Below are positions 54,890 to 63,411 of a stretch of DNA of 64,000 nucleotides, one piece after another. The first letter of the stretch is position 1; every line of letters begins with the position of its first letter. A program made the translations under genes and the position numbers. The notes beneath the pieces were generated by a model. That model worked only from the letters and a program-made list of their open reading frames with translations, ran no database searches and was not told the DNA's origin. The DNA lies in assembly GCF_020782235.1 (NCBI RefSeq), contig NZ_JAJGNO010000004.1, forward strand, positions 124,001 to 188,000. The letters run 5' to 3'. The stretch comes from Sphingobium naphthae. Lineage in GTDB: Bacteria > Pseudomonadota > Alphaproteobacteria > Sphingomonadales > Sphingomonadaceae.

Positions 54890-55765
54890 TCAGCCGGCGC
54901 GGCGCGATCCCGCGACGCGCTGTGCGGTCACGGCCGCCTGCCGGGCATAGCTGCCGCGGAAACCGGGATGCGCGATGAAATCGTCGCCTTGGCCGATTAC
55001 CGTCTCGCCCGCGCCCAGCAGCAGCACCGACCCGGCATGGCTGTGCCGACCCAGCAGCTTCAGCACAGCCTGCCGCCGCTCGGGCGTGAAGTAGAGCAGC
55101 ACGTTGCGGCACAGCAGCAGGTCATATTCGCCGCTCGGTTCGCGCGCGTCGAACAGATTGTCCTGCCGGAAATCGATCATCCGCCGCAGTTCCGGGCTGG
55201 CTCGCCAGTCGTCGCCATGCGGTTCGAACCATTTGATGAGGTCGCCGATCGCCAGCCCGCGCTGCACGTCCATCTGCGAATAGACGCCCGCTTTCGCCTG
55301 CTCGATCGCCCGGCCGGAAATGTCCGTCGCCAATATCTCGATCTGCCAGCCATTCCAGCGCGACCAGGCGTTGCGCAGCTGGATCGCCAGCGAATAGACT
55401 TCCTGCCCGGTCGAACAGCCCGCGCTCCAGATCCGCAGCACGCGATTGGGACGAGTCTCGTGCAGATGCGGCAGGATCTGGCCCTGCAGCATGTCGAACA
55501 GCTGAAGGTCGCGGAAGAAGCTGCTTTCATTGTTGAGCAGCGCCTCGATCACCGCCTTTTCCAGCGCCGCGTCGGTCTTGCGCAGCAGCTTGGCCGCCAG
55601 CGCCTCCATATCCTCCAGCCCATGGGTGCGCAGCACCGGGCGCAGCGCCGTTTCCATGCGCCAGGCGCGCCCTTCCGACAGGGTCTGCCCCGTGCGGGCC
55701 TCCAGCAAACCGGACAGGATGCGCGCCGCGCCCTGCTGCGAACCAGCCACATCAACCGACATCAA
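54890..55765 (-). CDS. cheR: Chemotaxis protein methyltransferase CheR
   Basis: 291 aa. The all-alpha N-terminal domain is followed by the SAM-binding domain (RIWSAGCSTGQEVYSLAIQL), NEATDIS-like ILATDISGRAI, and LLLCRNVLLYFTPERRQAVL. It methylates glutamates of chemoreceptors. ATG overlaps the cheB stop. Last gene of the cheA-W-Y-B-R operon. Confidence 0.94.
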   Translation of the reverse strand: MMSVDVAGSQQGAARILSGLLEARTGQTLSEGRAWRMETALRPVLRTHGLEDMEALAAKLLRKTDAALEKAVIEALLNNESSFFRDLQLFDMLQGQILPHLHETRPNRVLRIWSAGCSTGQEVYSLAIQLRNAWSRWNGWQIEILATDISGRAIEQAKAGVYSQMDVQRGLAIGDLIKWFEPHGDDWRASPELRRMIDFRQDNLFDAREPSGEYDLLLCRNVLLYFTPERRQAVLKLLGRHSHAGSVLLLGAGETVIGQGDDFIAHPGFRGSYARQAAVTAQRVAGSRRAG

Positions 55766-56847
55766 GCCATCACCTTTCCGCGACGCGCGACAAATGCCAT
55801 CATTTCGCGCGGCTCCATCAGCGCACAGGTCAGGCCCTCGCCAGCGACAGATCCGGGCATGCCCCAGACCACGCTGCTCGCCTCATCCTGCGCCACGATC
55901 CATCCTCCGGCCGCCACTATCGCGCGCGCGCCCACTGTTCCGTCCCGGCCCATGCCGGTGAGCACGATCCCCGCCGCGCCCGCGCCATAGGCCTCGGCCA
56001 TGCTCGCGAACATGGGGTCGACCCCCGGCAGGTTGCCCGCCGGCGTGCGTTCGGGGTTGAGCTGGATGGTTACTCGCCCATGCAGCCCCTTGCGCAATTG
56101 CAGATTGGCGTCGCCCGGCGCGACATAGATGACGTCCGGCGCCAGCAAGTCGCCGGTTGTCGCCACCTTGACGCGCAGGCTGGTCATGCGCGCCAGCTGC
56201 TGCGCGAAATAGACGGTGAAGCTCAAGGGCAGATGCTGGGTCAGCAGGATCGGCACGCCCAGCGGTGCGTCCAGCGCCTCGAACAATTGCCCCAATGCGT
56301 GAATGCCGCCGGTCGATGCGCCGATGCCCAGGCAAGCGAGCGGCTGAGTCGCCGCCTGCGTCGCCAGTTGCGGCGGCGGTGGCGGGGCGATGGGCCGCAC
56401 CTGTTGCACATCGTCGTCGAACAGGCGGCCCAGCCGCTCCACCAGCGCCTGGGGGAATTGCTCGCCGAAACTGCCGCTGCCCGGCTTGGACAGAATGTCG
56501 CTCGCGCCCAGCGCCAGCGCCTCGACCGCGGCGGCGCTGCCTTCCTCGCACTTGCCCGACAGGATCGCGACCTTCACGCCCGCGCCCGCCTCCATGATCG
56601 CCGGCAGCGCGGCAAGGCCGCTCTGCCCGGGCAGCTCGATGTCGAGCAGCACCAGGTCGACCTTGTTGTCCGCCAGGAACGCCAGCGCCTGTTCCGCGCT
56701 GCTGCTCTTGTTGACGACGCAATAGTGCGGATCGGCGTTCAGGATCCGCTCGATCACCGTCCGCACGACGACCGAATCGTCGACGACCAGCGTGCGGATC
56801 GGCTGCGATACGCTTCGGGGGCTGGTCATGATCGGCGCACTGGTCAT
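55762..56847 (-). CDS. cheB: Chemotaxis response regulator protein-glutamate methylesterase CheB
   Basis: 361 aa. The receiver domain has VVDDSVVVRTVIER and phospho-Asp in LVLLDIELPGQSG. The C-terminal esterase shows the catalytic Ser-His-Asp pattern: GIGASTGGI, LTQHLPLSF and LTGMGRDG. It removes methyl groups from receptors when phosphorylated by CheA. 67 nt after cheY. Confidence 0.95.
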   Translation of the reverse strand: MTSAPIMTSPRSVSQPIRTLVVDDSVVVRTVIERILNADPHYCVVNKSSSAEQALAFLADNKVDLVLLDIELPGQSGLAALPAIMEAGAGVKVAILSGKCEEGSAAAVEALALGASDILSKPGSGSFGEQFPQALVERLGRLFDDDVQQVRPIAPPPPPQLATQAATQPLACLGIGASTGGIHALGQLFEALDAPLGVPILLTQHLPLSFTVYFAQQLARMTSLRVKVATTGDLLAPDVIYVAPGDANLQLRKGLHGRVTIQLNPERTPAGNLPGVDPMFASMAEAYGAGAAGIVLTGMGRDGTVGARAIVAAGGWIVAQDEASSVVWGMPGSVAGEGLTCALMEPREMMAFVARRGKVMA

Positions 56848-56914
56848 GATGGAGCTTTCTGGACGAAAGGCGGAAGGAAGGACGAAACTCCCCGGATCGG
56901 GTCCCAGCCTGCGG

Positions 56915-57280
56915 CTAGATGATCCCGACGATCGACAGCTTGCTTTCCAGCGTTTCCCGGTCGAACGGCTTCATCACATATTCGTCCGCGCCGGCATCCA
57001 CCGCCGCCTTGATGTGGCTGATGCCATTTTCGGTGGTGCAGAAGATGATCTTTGGCCGCGCGGTCATCTTGGCACTCGAAAGCGCCTGGAGAAACTCCAT
57101 GCCGCTCATGACCGGCATGTTCCAGTCGAGCAGCACCACGTCGGGCGCGGAGGCTTCGCACTGGGTCAGCGCATCCTGACCGTCCACGGCTTCGCTGACG
57201 GAAAGGTCGAGCGATTCGAGGATGTGGCGTGCCACCTTTCGGATGACCTTCGAATCGTCAACGACGAGGCAATTCTTCAT
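56915..57280 (-). CDS. cheY: Chemotaxis response regulator CheY
   Basis: 121 aa single receiver domain: acidic pair VVDDSKVIRK, phospho-Asp in VVLLDWNMPVMSG, switch FCTTENG and Lys in VMKPFD. The TTENG motif is typical of alphaproteobacterial CheY. No output domain. 79 nt after cheW. Confidence 0.95.
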   Translation of the reverse strand: MKNCLVVDDSKVIRKVARHILESLDLSVSEAVDGQDALTQCEASAPDVVLLDWNMPVMSGMEFLQALSSAKMTARPKIIFCTTENGISHIKAAVDAGADEYVMKPFDRETLESKLSIVGII

Positions 57281-57359
57281 GAGGCGTCCCTTTGATACGT
57301 GCGTCCCGTTGACAGGGGCTTAGCGAGCAAAAACGAGGATTTGGTAAACGGCCAATATG

Positions 57360-57797
57360 TCAGGCCGCCTGTGCGGCCGACGCGCCTTCGATGAAGCTGG
57401 ACAGCGACACCAGCAGCCAGGGATGACCGTCATGTTCGACGATCGCGCTGGCATAGGCGGCCCAGGCCGGGTCCAGCTGGCCACGCAGCGGCACTTCGCC
57501 TTCGGGCACGCGGCAGATGTCGGATACGCTGTCCAGCATCAGGCCGTAGCTGTGGCCGCTGATGTCGGCGATGACCGCCAGCCCGCGCCGCTCGGGCGGG
57601 GTCGGCTGGCCATGCACGATGGCGGCGACATCGACGATCGTCAGCACTCGGCTGCGCAGGGCGGACAGGCCCGCGACATGCGCGCCCATGCCGGGCACGG
57701 GCGAAATGTCGGTCAACTTGACCACCGCCTCGACCTCGCCGGCCTCGACCGCGACGCGCGTGCCGGCCAGGATCGCGAACAGATAGAGATTGTCCAT
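57360..57797 (-). CDS. cheW: Chemotaxis coupling protein CheW
   Basis: 145 aa SH3-like protein. LYLFAILAGTRVAVEAGEVEAVVKL, LSALRSRVLTIVDVAAI and the central YGLMLDSVSDICRVPEG region match CheW. It bridges receptors to CheA. Separated by only 4 nt from the cheA stop. Confidence 0.92.
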   Translation of the reverse strand: MDNLYLFAILAGTRVAVEAGEVEAVVKLTDISPVPGMGAHVAGLSALRSRVLTIVDVAAIVHGQPTPPERRGLAVIADISGHSYGLMLDSVSDICRVPEGEVPLRGQLDPAWAAYASAIVEHDGHPWLLVSLSSFIEGASAAQAA

Positions 57798-57801
57798 GGC
57801 C

Positions 57802-60189
57802 TTATCCCTGCCTTCCGCCGATGGCGGCCATCAGCGCATCCTGGTCGTAGCGATAGATGCTGCCATCCTGCGGTCCCGCCGCGCGCGGCGACGCGCGCAG
57901 CTGGACGACGCGGCATCCCATGATCTCGCCTGCCTGCGCGGCGTCGGTTCCGCTGCACAGGATCACGTCCTGGGCATCGACGGGCGCGTCCGACGGCAGG
58001 CCCAGCATCACCTCATGCCCGGCCTGTCGCAGCAGCGGCGCCAATATCTCGCGCGTCCACCCATCCTCGCTGTCCAGCAGCACGCAACGGCCCTGCTGCG
58101 GCCGGTCCAGCCGTTCCTGCGGCAGCGACGCGAACAGGGCGAAGGGGCTCAGCACCTCCAGATGTTCGCCTTCGATCACCGACACGCCGCTCAGCACGCC
58201 GTGCATCGCGACCATGTCGGGCACCAGCGGCATCTGCACGATGTCGAGCACCGCCGCGACCGGATAGCAGGCTTCCTGCGCGCCATCGCGCAGGCGCAGC
58301 GCGCACACCTTGTCCTGCGGGAAATCCGCCCGGCCATTGACGACCGGCATCAGCCGCCCGTCCAGCCGCACATAGGCCTTGCCGCCCGACCGCCCGAACA
58401 GGCTGGCGTCGATATCCTCGACTCGTTCGATCAGCGACAATTTGAGCAGGCGGCGCTCGCCCGATAGTTCCTCGAAGCGCAGCGCGGCGACCATCTCGAC
58501 GCCGGCGGCCTCGGCTTCCTCCTCCTGCCGCCGCGCGACCTGGTCGTCGACGATATTGGGCAGGCGCGCCGCATTGGCGAGCCCGGCCGCGTCCAGCAGC
58601 AGCATCGGCCGACCATTGTCGGGCAGCGTCATGCCGGCATAGACGCCGCTCGCCATCACCAGGGGCGAAGCGGGACGGATCACCAGTTCCTCATGATTGT
58701 CCACCGCCGCGACCGCCAGGGCGAAGGGCATGCCCGTGCCCGACCGCACCACCATGATGGCGCGCGGGCCCGGCTGGGGCAGTTTTTCCATGCCCAATAT
58801 GTCTTCCAGGTCGATCATCGAATGGCGCACCGCGCGGATCGTCGCGATCTGCGCGCCGCCTACCCGGCTGACCTGCAGCATGTCGTTATTGTCGTGCAGT
58901 ATCTCGACCACCGCCGCGCGCGGAATGGCGAAATGCTGCCCGCCCGCGCGCACGATCAGGCCGGGAATGATGGTCAGGGTCAGCGGCACGCGCAGCGTGA
59001 TGCACAGCCCCTGCCCCGGATGATTGTCGAGCGCGATGAGGCCGCCGATCCGCTCCACATTGGCGCGGACCACGTCCATGCCGACGCCGCGGCCGGAAAT
59101 CGCCGTCACTTGCTGCGCGGTCGACAGGCCAGCGAGGAAGATGAGGTCCAGCTTCTCCTGCTCGGTCATGCGCGCGGCGGCGTCCGGTGTCAGCCGACCG
59201 GCGGCGATCGCCTTGTCCACCAGCCTGGTCGTATCGATCCCCGCGCCATCGTCGCTGATCGCGATGACGATCTGGTTGCCCGACTGGCGCGCCTCGACGC
59301 GCAGCCTGCCGGTTTCCGGCTTCCCCGCCGCGCGCCGGCGCTCGGGCGTTTCAATGCCATGGTCGATGCTGTTGCGCACGATATGGGTGAGCGGGTCGAC
59401 GACCATCTCCACCATTTCGCGGTCCATTTCGACATCGCCGCCCTCCAGCGTCAGGTCGATGCGCTTGCCCAGTTCCCGGCCCAGGTCGCGCACCATGCGC
59501 GGAATGGCGGCGAACAGGCGATCGACGCGCTGCATGCGGGTCTTGGAAATCACGTCGCGCATGTCCGCGACACAGGTGGACAGCCGCTCGAACACCGTAT
59601 CCAGCTCCGGATCGGCGCAGCGTTCGCGCAGCTTGCGCGACAATTCGTTGCGCGCCAGCACCATGTCCGACACGCCGTTCATCAATTGGTCGATCAGGCT
59701 GAGCGGCAGGCGGATGGTGCGGGGCGCCGCCTGCGGCGCGCTGGTGCGCGGAGCCGCTGCGGGCGCTTCGGCCGCGCCTTCGGACGCCGGCTTGCTCGCC
59801 ACCTCCTCGGCAGGCGATTCGGCCGGAGCGTGCAGCGCGGCGATCAGATAATCGTCATTCTCGTTCGGCAGCGCCGCGCCCATGGCGACCGCTTCGGTCA
59901 GCTCGCCGATCCGGTCCATCAGGCCCAGCACCGCGCTGACCGTCGCGGCATCAGGCTGGCGTTCGCCCGCGCGAATTTCCGCCAGCACATCCTCGGCCGC
60001 ATGGCTAAGCCGTTCAAAACGCGGCAGATTGAGAAAGCCGCAGCTGCCCTTCACCGTGTGGAAGAAGCGAAAGATCGCGTCCAGCCGGTCGCGGTCCGAT
60101 GGATCGGCCTCCCAGGCGACCACCTCGCCCGCCAGAGCCTCCAGCGTCTCCTGCGTTTCCGAAATAAATTCCTGAAGTAGTTCGTCCAT
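57802..60189 (-). CDS. cheA: Chemotaxis histidine kinase CheA, hybrid with degenerate C-terminal receiver
   Basis: 795 aa. The HPt domain has phospho-His44 in FFHTVKGSCGF. A linker with Pro/Ala repeats, a dimerisation region (LIDQLMNGVSDMVLARNELSRKL), the HATPase with THIVRNSIDHGIE and SGRGVGMDVV, and a CheW-like domain follow. A second CheW-like stretch lies at about 545-680. From residue about 700 a receiver-like fold (RCVLLDSEDGWTREIL) appears, but the phospho-Asp position in DVILCSGTD lacks the usual D. First gene of the operon. Confidence 0.93.
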   Translation of the reverse strand: MDELLQEFISETQETLEALAGEVVAWEADPSDRDRLDAIFRFFHTVKGSCGFLNLPRFERLSHAAEDVLAEIRAGERQPDAATVSAVLGLMDRIGELTEAVAMGAALPNENDDYLIAALHAPAESPAEEVASKPASEGAAEAPAAAPRTSAPQAAPRTIRLPLSLIDQLMNGVSDMVLARNELSRKLRERCADPELDTVFERLSTCVADMRDVISKTRMQRVDRLFAAIPRMVRDLGRELGKRIDLTLEGGDVEMDREMVEMVVDPLTHIVRNSIDHGIETPERRRAAGKPETGRLRVEARQSGNQIVIAISDDGAGIDTTRLVDKAIAAGRLTPDAAARMTEQEKLDLIFLAGLSTAQQVTAISGRGVGMDVVRANVERIGGLIALDNHPGQGLCITLRVPLTLTIIPGLIVRAGGQHFAIPRAAVVEILHDNNDMLQVSRVGGAQIATIRAVRHSMIDLEDILGMEKLPQPGPRAIMVVRSGTGMPFALAVAAVDNHEELVIRPASPLVMASGVYAGMTLPDNGRPMLLLDAAGLANAARLPNIVDDQVARRQEEEAEAAGVEMVAALRFEELSGERRLLKLSLIERVEDIDASLFGRSGGKAYVRLDGRLMPVVNGRADFPQDKVCALRLRDGAQEACYPVAAVLDIVQMPLVPDMVAMHGVLSGVSVIEGEHLEVLSPFALFASLPQERLDRPQQGRCVLLDSEDGWTREILAPLLRQAGHEVMLGLPSDAPVDAQDVILCSGTDAAQAGEIMGCRVVQLRASPRAAGPQDGSIYRYDQDALMAAIGGRQG

Positions 60190-60265
60190 GCCCCTGGCCT
60201 TTATGGGTGCGCGCTCAGCACCATGGCGGGACGTGGTTAAGGGCGCGTTAAAAGCCGCGCGCCTG

Positions 60266-60298
60266 CAAAAAGAGGCGCCGCGACAGGCGCGGCGCCTC
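60266..60298 (-). terminator. Intrinsic terminator after the small lipoprotein gene
   Basis: On the minus strand GAGGCGCCGCG-CCTGT-CGCGGCGCCTC (11-bp perfect stem) is followed by TTTTT, 23 nt after the stop codon at 60322. Confidence 0.88.
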
Positions 60299-60321
60299 TT
60301 CCTAGCTCGTCGAGCGAGCGA

Positions 60322-60591
60322 TCAATGCTCGTTTTCGACCGCGTCGCCGGCTTCGTCGCCAGCTTCGCGCGTGGCGTCAGCCTTGTTTTCCAGCGAATCG
60401 GCGGCGTTTTCAGCGGCCATTTCGGCGTTGCCGGTCAGGTTGTCGGCCATGGCTTCCATGTTGTCGGCCTGGTTATCGAGCGCATCCGCCTGATTTTCGT
60501 AAGCATTCTCGACCTGATTTTCCTTGGCGGAATCGCACGCGGCGAGGGCGACAAGGCTCGCAAGGCCAAGGACAGTGACGAAGGTTTTCAC
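60322..60591 (-). CDS. Small Asn/Ala-rich lipoprotein
   Basis: 89 aa. The signal peptide has a lipobox LVALAAC. The rest is a low-complexity helical stretch with repeated ENQADALDNQADNMEAMADN-like units, probably an amphipathic coil on the periplasmic side of a membrane. I do not know its function. A sigma-EcfG-like promoter lies 90 bp upstream and a strong terminator follows. Confidence 0.8.
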   Translation of the reverse strand: MKTFVTVLGLASLVALAACDSAKENQVENAYENQADALDNQADNMEAMADNLTGNAEMAAENAADSLENKADATREAGDEAGDAVENEH

Positions 60592-60680
60592 GGCGTTATT
60601 CTCCTGTTGTGCCCCCGGGGGCTGACGTCTCTGGGCAAGGCGTCAGGCTGCCATGGCAACCCCTCACCCTGACGGCGATC

Positions 60681-60705
60681 AACCGGTCGCATGCCGGATG
60701 GTTCC
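60681..60705 (-). promoter_or_regulatory. Possible EcfG (general stress sigma) promoter
   Basis: On the minus strand GGAAC, a 16-nt spacer and GGTT. This fits the alphaproteobacterial stress consensus GGAAC-N16/17-CGTT with one mismatch. It would transcribe the small lipoprotein gene with a leader of about 80-90 nt. Confidence 0.4.
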
Positions 60706-60735
60706 CGCCGCCAACTCGTTTCGTCGCATAAACGA

Positions 60736-61170
60736 TTATTTTTTCAAGGAGTCGCGGATCTCGCGCAGCAAAATAATATCTTCGGGCGTCGGCGGCGGGG
60801 GCGCGGCCTCCTGCTTGGCCTCTTCCTTGTGGGTCAGCCGATTGACGCCCTTGACCATCAGGAAGATGATGAAGGCCAGGATCAGGAAGTTGACCAGGAC
60901 CGTCAGGAACTCGCCCCATCCGAACATGGCGACGCCCGCGGCCTTCAGGTCGGCATAGCTTGCCGGATTGCCGCTGAACGTTTCGGGGATCGGGCCCAGC
61001 CGGACGAAATAGCGGGAAAAATCCGCCCCGCCGAAAACATAGCCGACGACCGGCATGATGAGGTCGTCGGTCAGCGACTTGGTGATGGTGGCGAAGGCGC
61101 CGCCGATGATCACGCCGACCGCCAGGTCCATGACGTTGCCGCGATTGATGAAGGTCTTGAATTCGGACAT
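60736..61170 (-). CDS. mscL: Large-conductance mechanosensitive channel MscL
   Basis: 144 aa. [32 protein letters not shown] is the MscL N-terminal helix and pore-lining TM1, followed by a periplasmic loop, TM2 ([18 protein letters not shown]) and a charged C-terminal helix. It releases osmolytes on hypo-osmotic shock. Start 61170 fits the family; in-frame ATGs at 61179 and 61185 are alternatives. Confidence 0.94.
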   Translation of the reverse strand: MSEFKTFINRGNVMDLAVGVIIGGAFATITKSLTDDLIMPVVGYVFGGADFSRYFVRLGPIPETFSGNPASYADLKAAGVAMFGWGEFLTVLVNFLILAFIIFLMVKGVNRLTHKEEAKQEAAPPPPTPEDIILLREIRDSLKK

Positions 61171-61281
61171 CAGTCCCATGTGCAAATCCCGGATTGTGAC
61201 GGTGAGGAATTGAGGATGGCCCGTTGCGCCGCGCAGGACAACGCCCTATTTCCACCAGCGAAACAAAGCCGAGGATGTTCC

Positions 61282-61884
61282 ATGACGCTTCTGCGCCGCT
61301 TCTCTACCGTCCTGCTGCCGATATTCGGGGCGCTGGCCCTGTCCGCCTGCGGCGTCAACAGCGTCCCCACCGCCGAAGAGGAGGCGAAGGCCAAATGGGC
61401 CGACGTGCAGGCGCAATATCAGCGCCGCGCCAATCTGGTCGGCAACCTCGTCGCCACCGTGAAGGCCGCGGGCAAGCAGGAACAGGATACGCTGGTCCGG
61501 GTAACCGAAGCGCGCGCCAAGGCGACCTCGGTGCAGGTCAATGCCGACGACCTGTCCGATCCCGCCAAGGTCGCCCAGTTCCAGGCCGCACAGGCGCAAC
61601 TGAGCCAAGGGCTCGGCCGCCTGCTCGCCTCGGTGGAGGCCTATCCCGACCTCAAGACCAACGAGAATTTCCTGCAGCTGCAATCGCAGCTGGAGGGGAC
61701 CGAAAACCGCATCGCTGTCGCCATCCGCGACTATAATGGCGCGGTCCAGGCCTACAACACCCGCATCCGCACCTTCCCCGATGCGATCGGCGCCAAGCTG
61801 ATCCATGGCGCCAAGCCCATGACGCCGTTCGAAGCGACGACGCCGGGCGCGGAGGAGGCACCGAAGGTCGACTTCGGCGCCTGA
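61282..61884 (+). CDS. LemA family lipoprotein
   Basis: 200 aa. The signal peptide ends in the lipobox ALSACG. The LemA helical domain has QYQRRANLVGNLVATVKAAGKQEQDTL and the C-terminal YNGAVQAYNTRIRTFP. LemA is often paired with TPM-domain proteins, as here with the gene that follows 4 nt later. Function unknown, possibly envelope maintenance. Confidence 0.92.
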   Translation: MTLLRRFSTVLLPIFGALALSACGVNSVPTAEEEAKAKWADVQAQYQRRANLVGNLVATVKAAGKQEQDTLVRVTEARAKATSVQVNADDLSDPAKVAQFQAAQAQLSQGLGRLLASVEAYPDLKTNENFLQLQSQLEGTENRIAVAIRDYNGAVQAYNTRIRTFPDAIGAKLIHGAKPMTPFEATTPGAEEAPKVDFGA

Positions 61885-61888
61885 CGCG

Positions 61889-62734
61889 GTGCGCTTCGTC
61901 CCCTCTCAGGCATTTTCAGCCCCGCGCCTCGCCGCATTTCTGATGCTGCTGCTGGCGCTGCTGGCGATCGCGCCCGGGGCCCATGCGCAGCAATTCCCAG
62001 CGTTCGACGACAAGGGCGTGGTCGACGCCGCCAACATCCTGTCGCCGCAGCAGGAACAGGCGCTCAGCAGCAAGCTGATCGCGCAGAAGCAGGCGAGTGG
62101 CCGATCGCTGGTCGTCGCCACCATTCCCGACCTGCAGGGCTATGACATCGCCGACTATGGCTATCGCCTCGGCCGCGCCTGGGGCATCGGCGACAAGGAC
62201 AGCAATGGCGCGCTGCTGATCGTCGCGCCTGCCGAACGCAAGCTGCGGATAGAGGCGGGCTACGGCCTGGAAGGCGTCCTCACGGACGCTCTTTCCTCGC
62301 AGATCGTCCGCACCGTCATCGCCCCGCGCTTCAAGGCCGGCGACATGCCGGGCGGGATCGACGCGGGCGTGGATGCGATCACCGGCCTCCTGGCCTTGCC
62401 GCCCGACCAGGCGCGGGCGCAGGCCGCCAAGGCGGAGGAAGCGGCCCGCCGCAGCGACGATGGCGGCGGCGGCATCATCGGCTTCTGGATCATCCTCTTC
62501 ATCGTCTTCTTCGTCGTGCTGCCGATGCTGTCCCGCGCGCGGGGCGGCGGCCGGCGCTACCGGCGCGGCGGCAGCGCCCCCGTCATCATCTGGGGCCCGG
62601 GGCTCGGTTCAGGCTGGGGCTCGGGTGGAGGCTCTGGCGGGTCGAGCTGGGGCAGCGGTGGCGGCTGGGGCGGCGGTGGCGGCTTTTCGGGCGGCGGCAG
62701 CTTCGGCGGCGGCGGCGCGTCGGGGGATTGGTGA
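61889..62734 (+). CDS. TPM-domain (YgcG-like) membrane protein with Gly-rich tail
   Basis: 281 aa. A signal peptide, then a TPM_phosphatase domain (FDDKGVVDAANILSPQQEQAL, GRSLVVATIPDLQGYDIADYGYRLGRAWGIG), a membrane helix (FWIILFIVFFVVLPML) and a long Gly/Ser-rich tail ending GGGGASGDW. This is the classic partner of LemA. GTG start at 61889. Overlaps the next gene by TGATG. Confidence 0.9.
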   Translation: MRFVPSQAFSAPRLAAFLMLLLALLAIAPGAHAQQFPAFDDKGVVDAANILSPQQEQALSSKLIAQKQASGRSLVVATIPDLQGYDIADYGYRLGRAWGIGDKDSNGALLIVAPAERKLRIEAGYGLEGVLTDALSSQIVRTVIAPRFKAGDMPGGIDAGVDAITGLLALPPDQARAQAAKAEEAARRSDDGGGGIIGFWIILFIVFFVVLPMLSRARGGGRRYRRGGSAPVIIWGPGLGSGWGSGGGSGGSSWGSGGGWGGGGGFSGGGSFGGGGASGDW

Positions 62735-63411
62735 TGCAGCTTCATCTGACCCAGGCCGACCATCAGCTGGTCTCCGCTGCCGTAGCGGAGGCGGAGGCGC
62801 AGACATCGGGCGAGATCGTCACCATCGTCGCTCGGCGGTCCGACAACTATCATGATGTCGGCTATAGCTGGGCGGCGGGCGCGACCTTCACCCTGCTGGC
62901 GCTGGCGGCAGCGTTTCCGGGCTGGCTGCGCGATCTGCTCTCTGCCCTGCTGCTCGATTGGGAGCATGAGCTGCCGGACTGGGAATTGCTGACCGGGCTG
63001 CTCGGCCTGTCGTTGCTGACCTTCCTTGGCGTGCGCTATGCGCTGGCGATCATGCCGCTGCGCATGCGCCTGACACCCCGCGCCACGCGCGCGCGCCGCG
63101 TGCGCCGCCGCGCGATCCTGCTGTTCCGCACCGCCGCCGAAGCGCGCACGCATGGCCGCACCGGCGTGCTCATCTATCTCTCGCTCGACGAACATCGCGC
63201 CGAAATCGTCGCCGACCGCGCGATCAACGAAAAGGTGGCGCCCGAAGCCTGGGGCGAAGCGATGGCGGCGCTGATCGACGCCATCCGGCAGGATCGCGCG
63301 GGCGAGGGTCTGGCCGCCGCCGTCCGCCAGGTCGGCGTGGTGCTCGCCGCCCATTTCCCGCGCGCCGACGATGACATCAACGAACTTCCCGACAGGCTGA
63401 TCGAATTATGA
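62734..63411 (+). CDS. Second TPM-domain membrane protein
   Basis: 225 aa. It lacks a signal peptide and starts directly in a TPM-like domain (LVSAAVAEAEAQTSGEIVTIVA), interrupted by two or three membrane helices (AAGATFTLLALAAAFPGWL, LLTGLLGLSLLTFLGV). It continues with RTHGRTGVLIYLSLDEHRAEIVADRAIN. Probably acts with the preceding TPM protein and LemA. Overlaps the NUDIX gene by ATGA. Confidence 0.85.
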   Translation: MQLHLTQADHQLVSAAVAEAEAQTSGEIVTIVARRSDNYHDVGYSWAAGATFTLLALAAAFPGWLRDLLSALLLDWEHELPDWELLTGLLGLSLLTFLGVRYALAIMPLRMRLTPRATRARRVRRRAILLFRTAAEARTHGRTGVLIYLSLDEHRAEIVADRAINEKVAPEAWGEAMAALIDAIRQDRAGEGLAAAVRQVGVVLAAHFPRADDDINELPDRLIEL

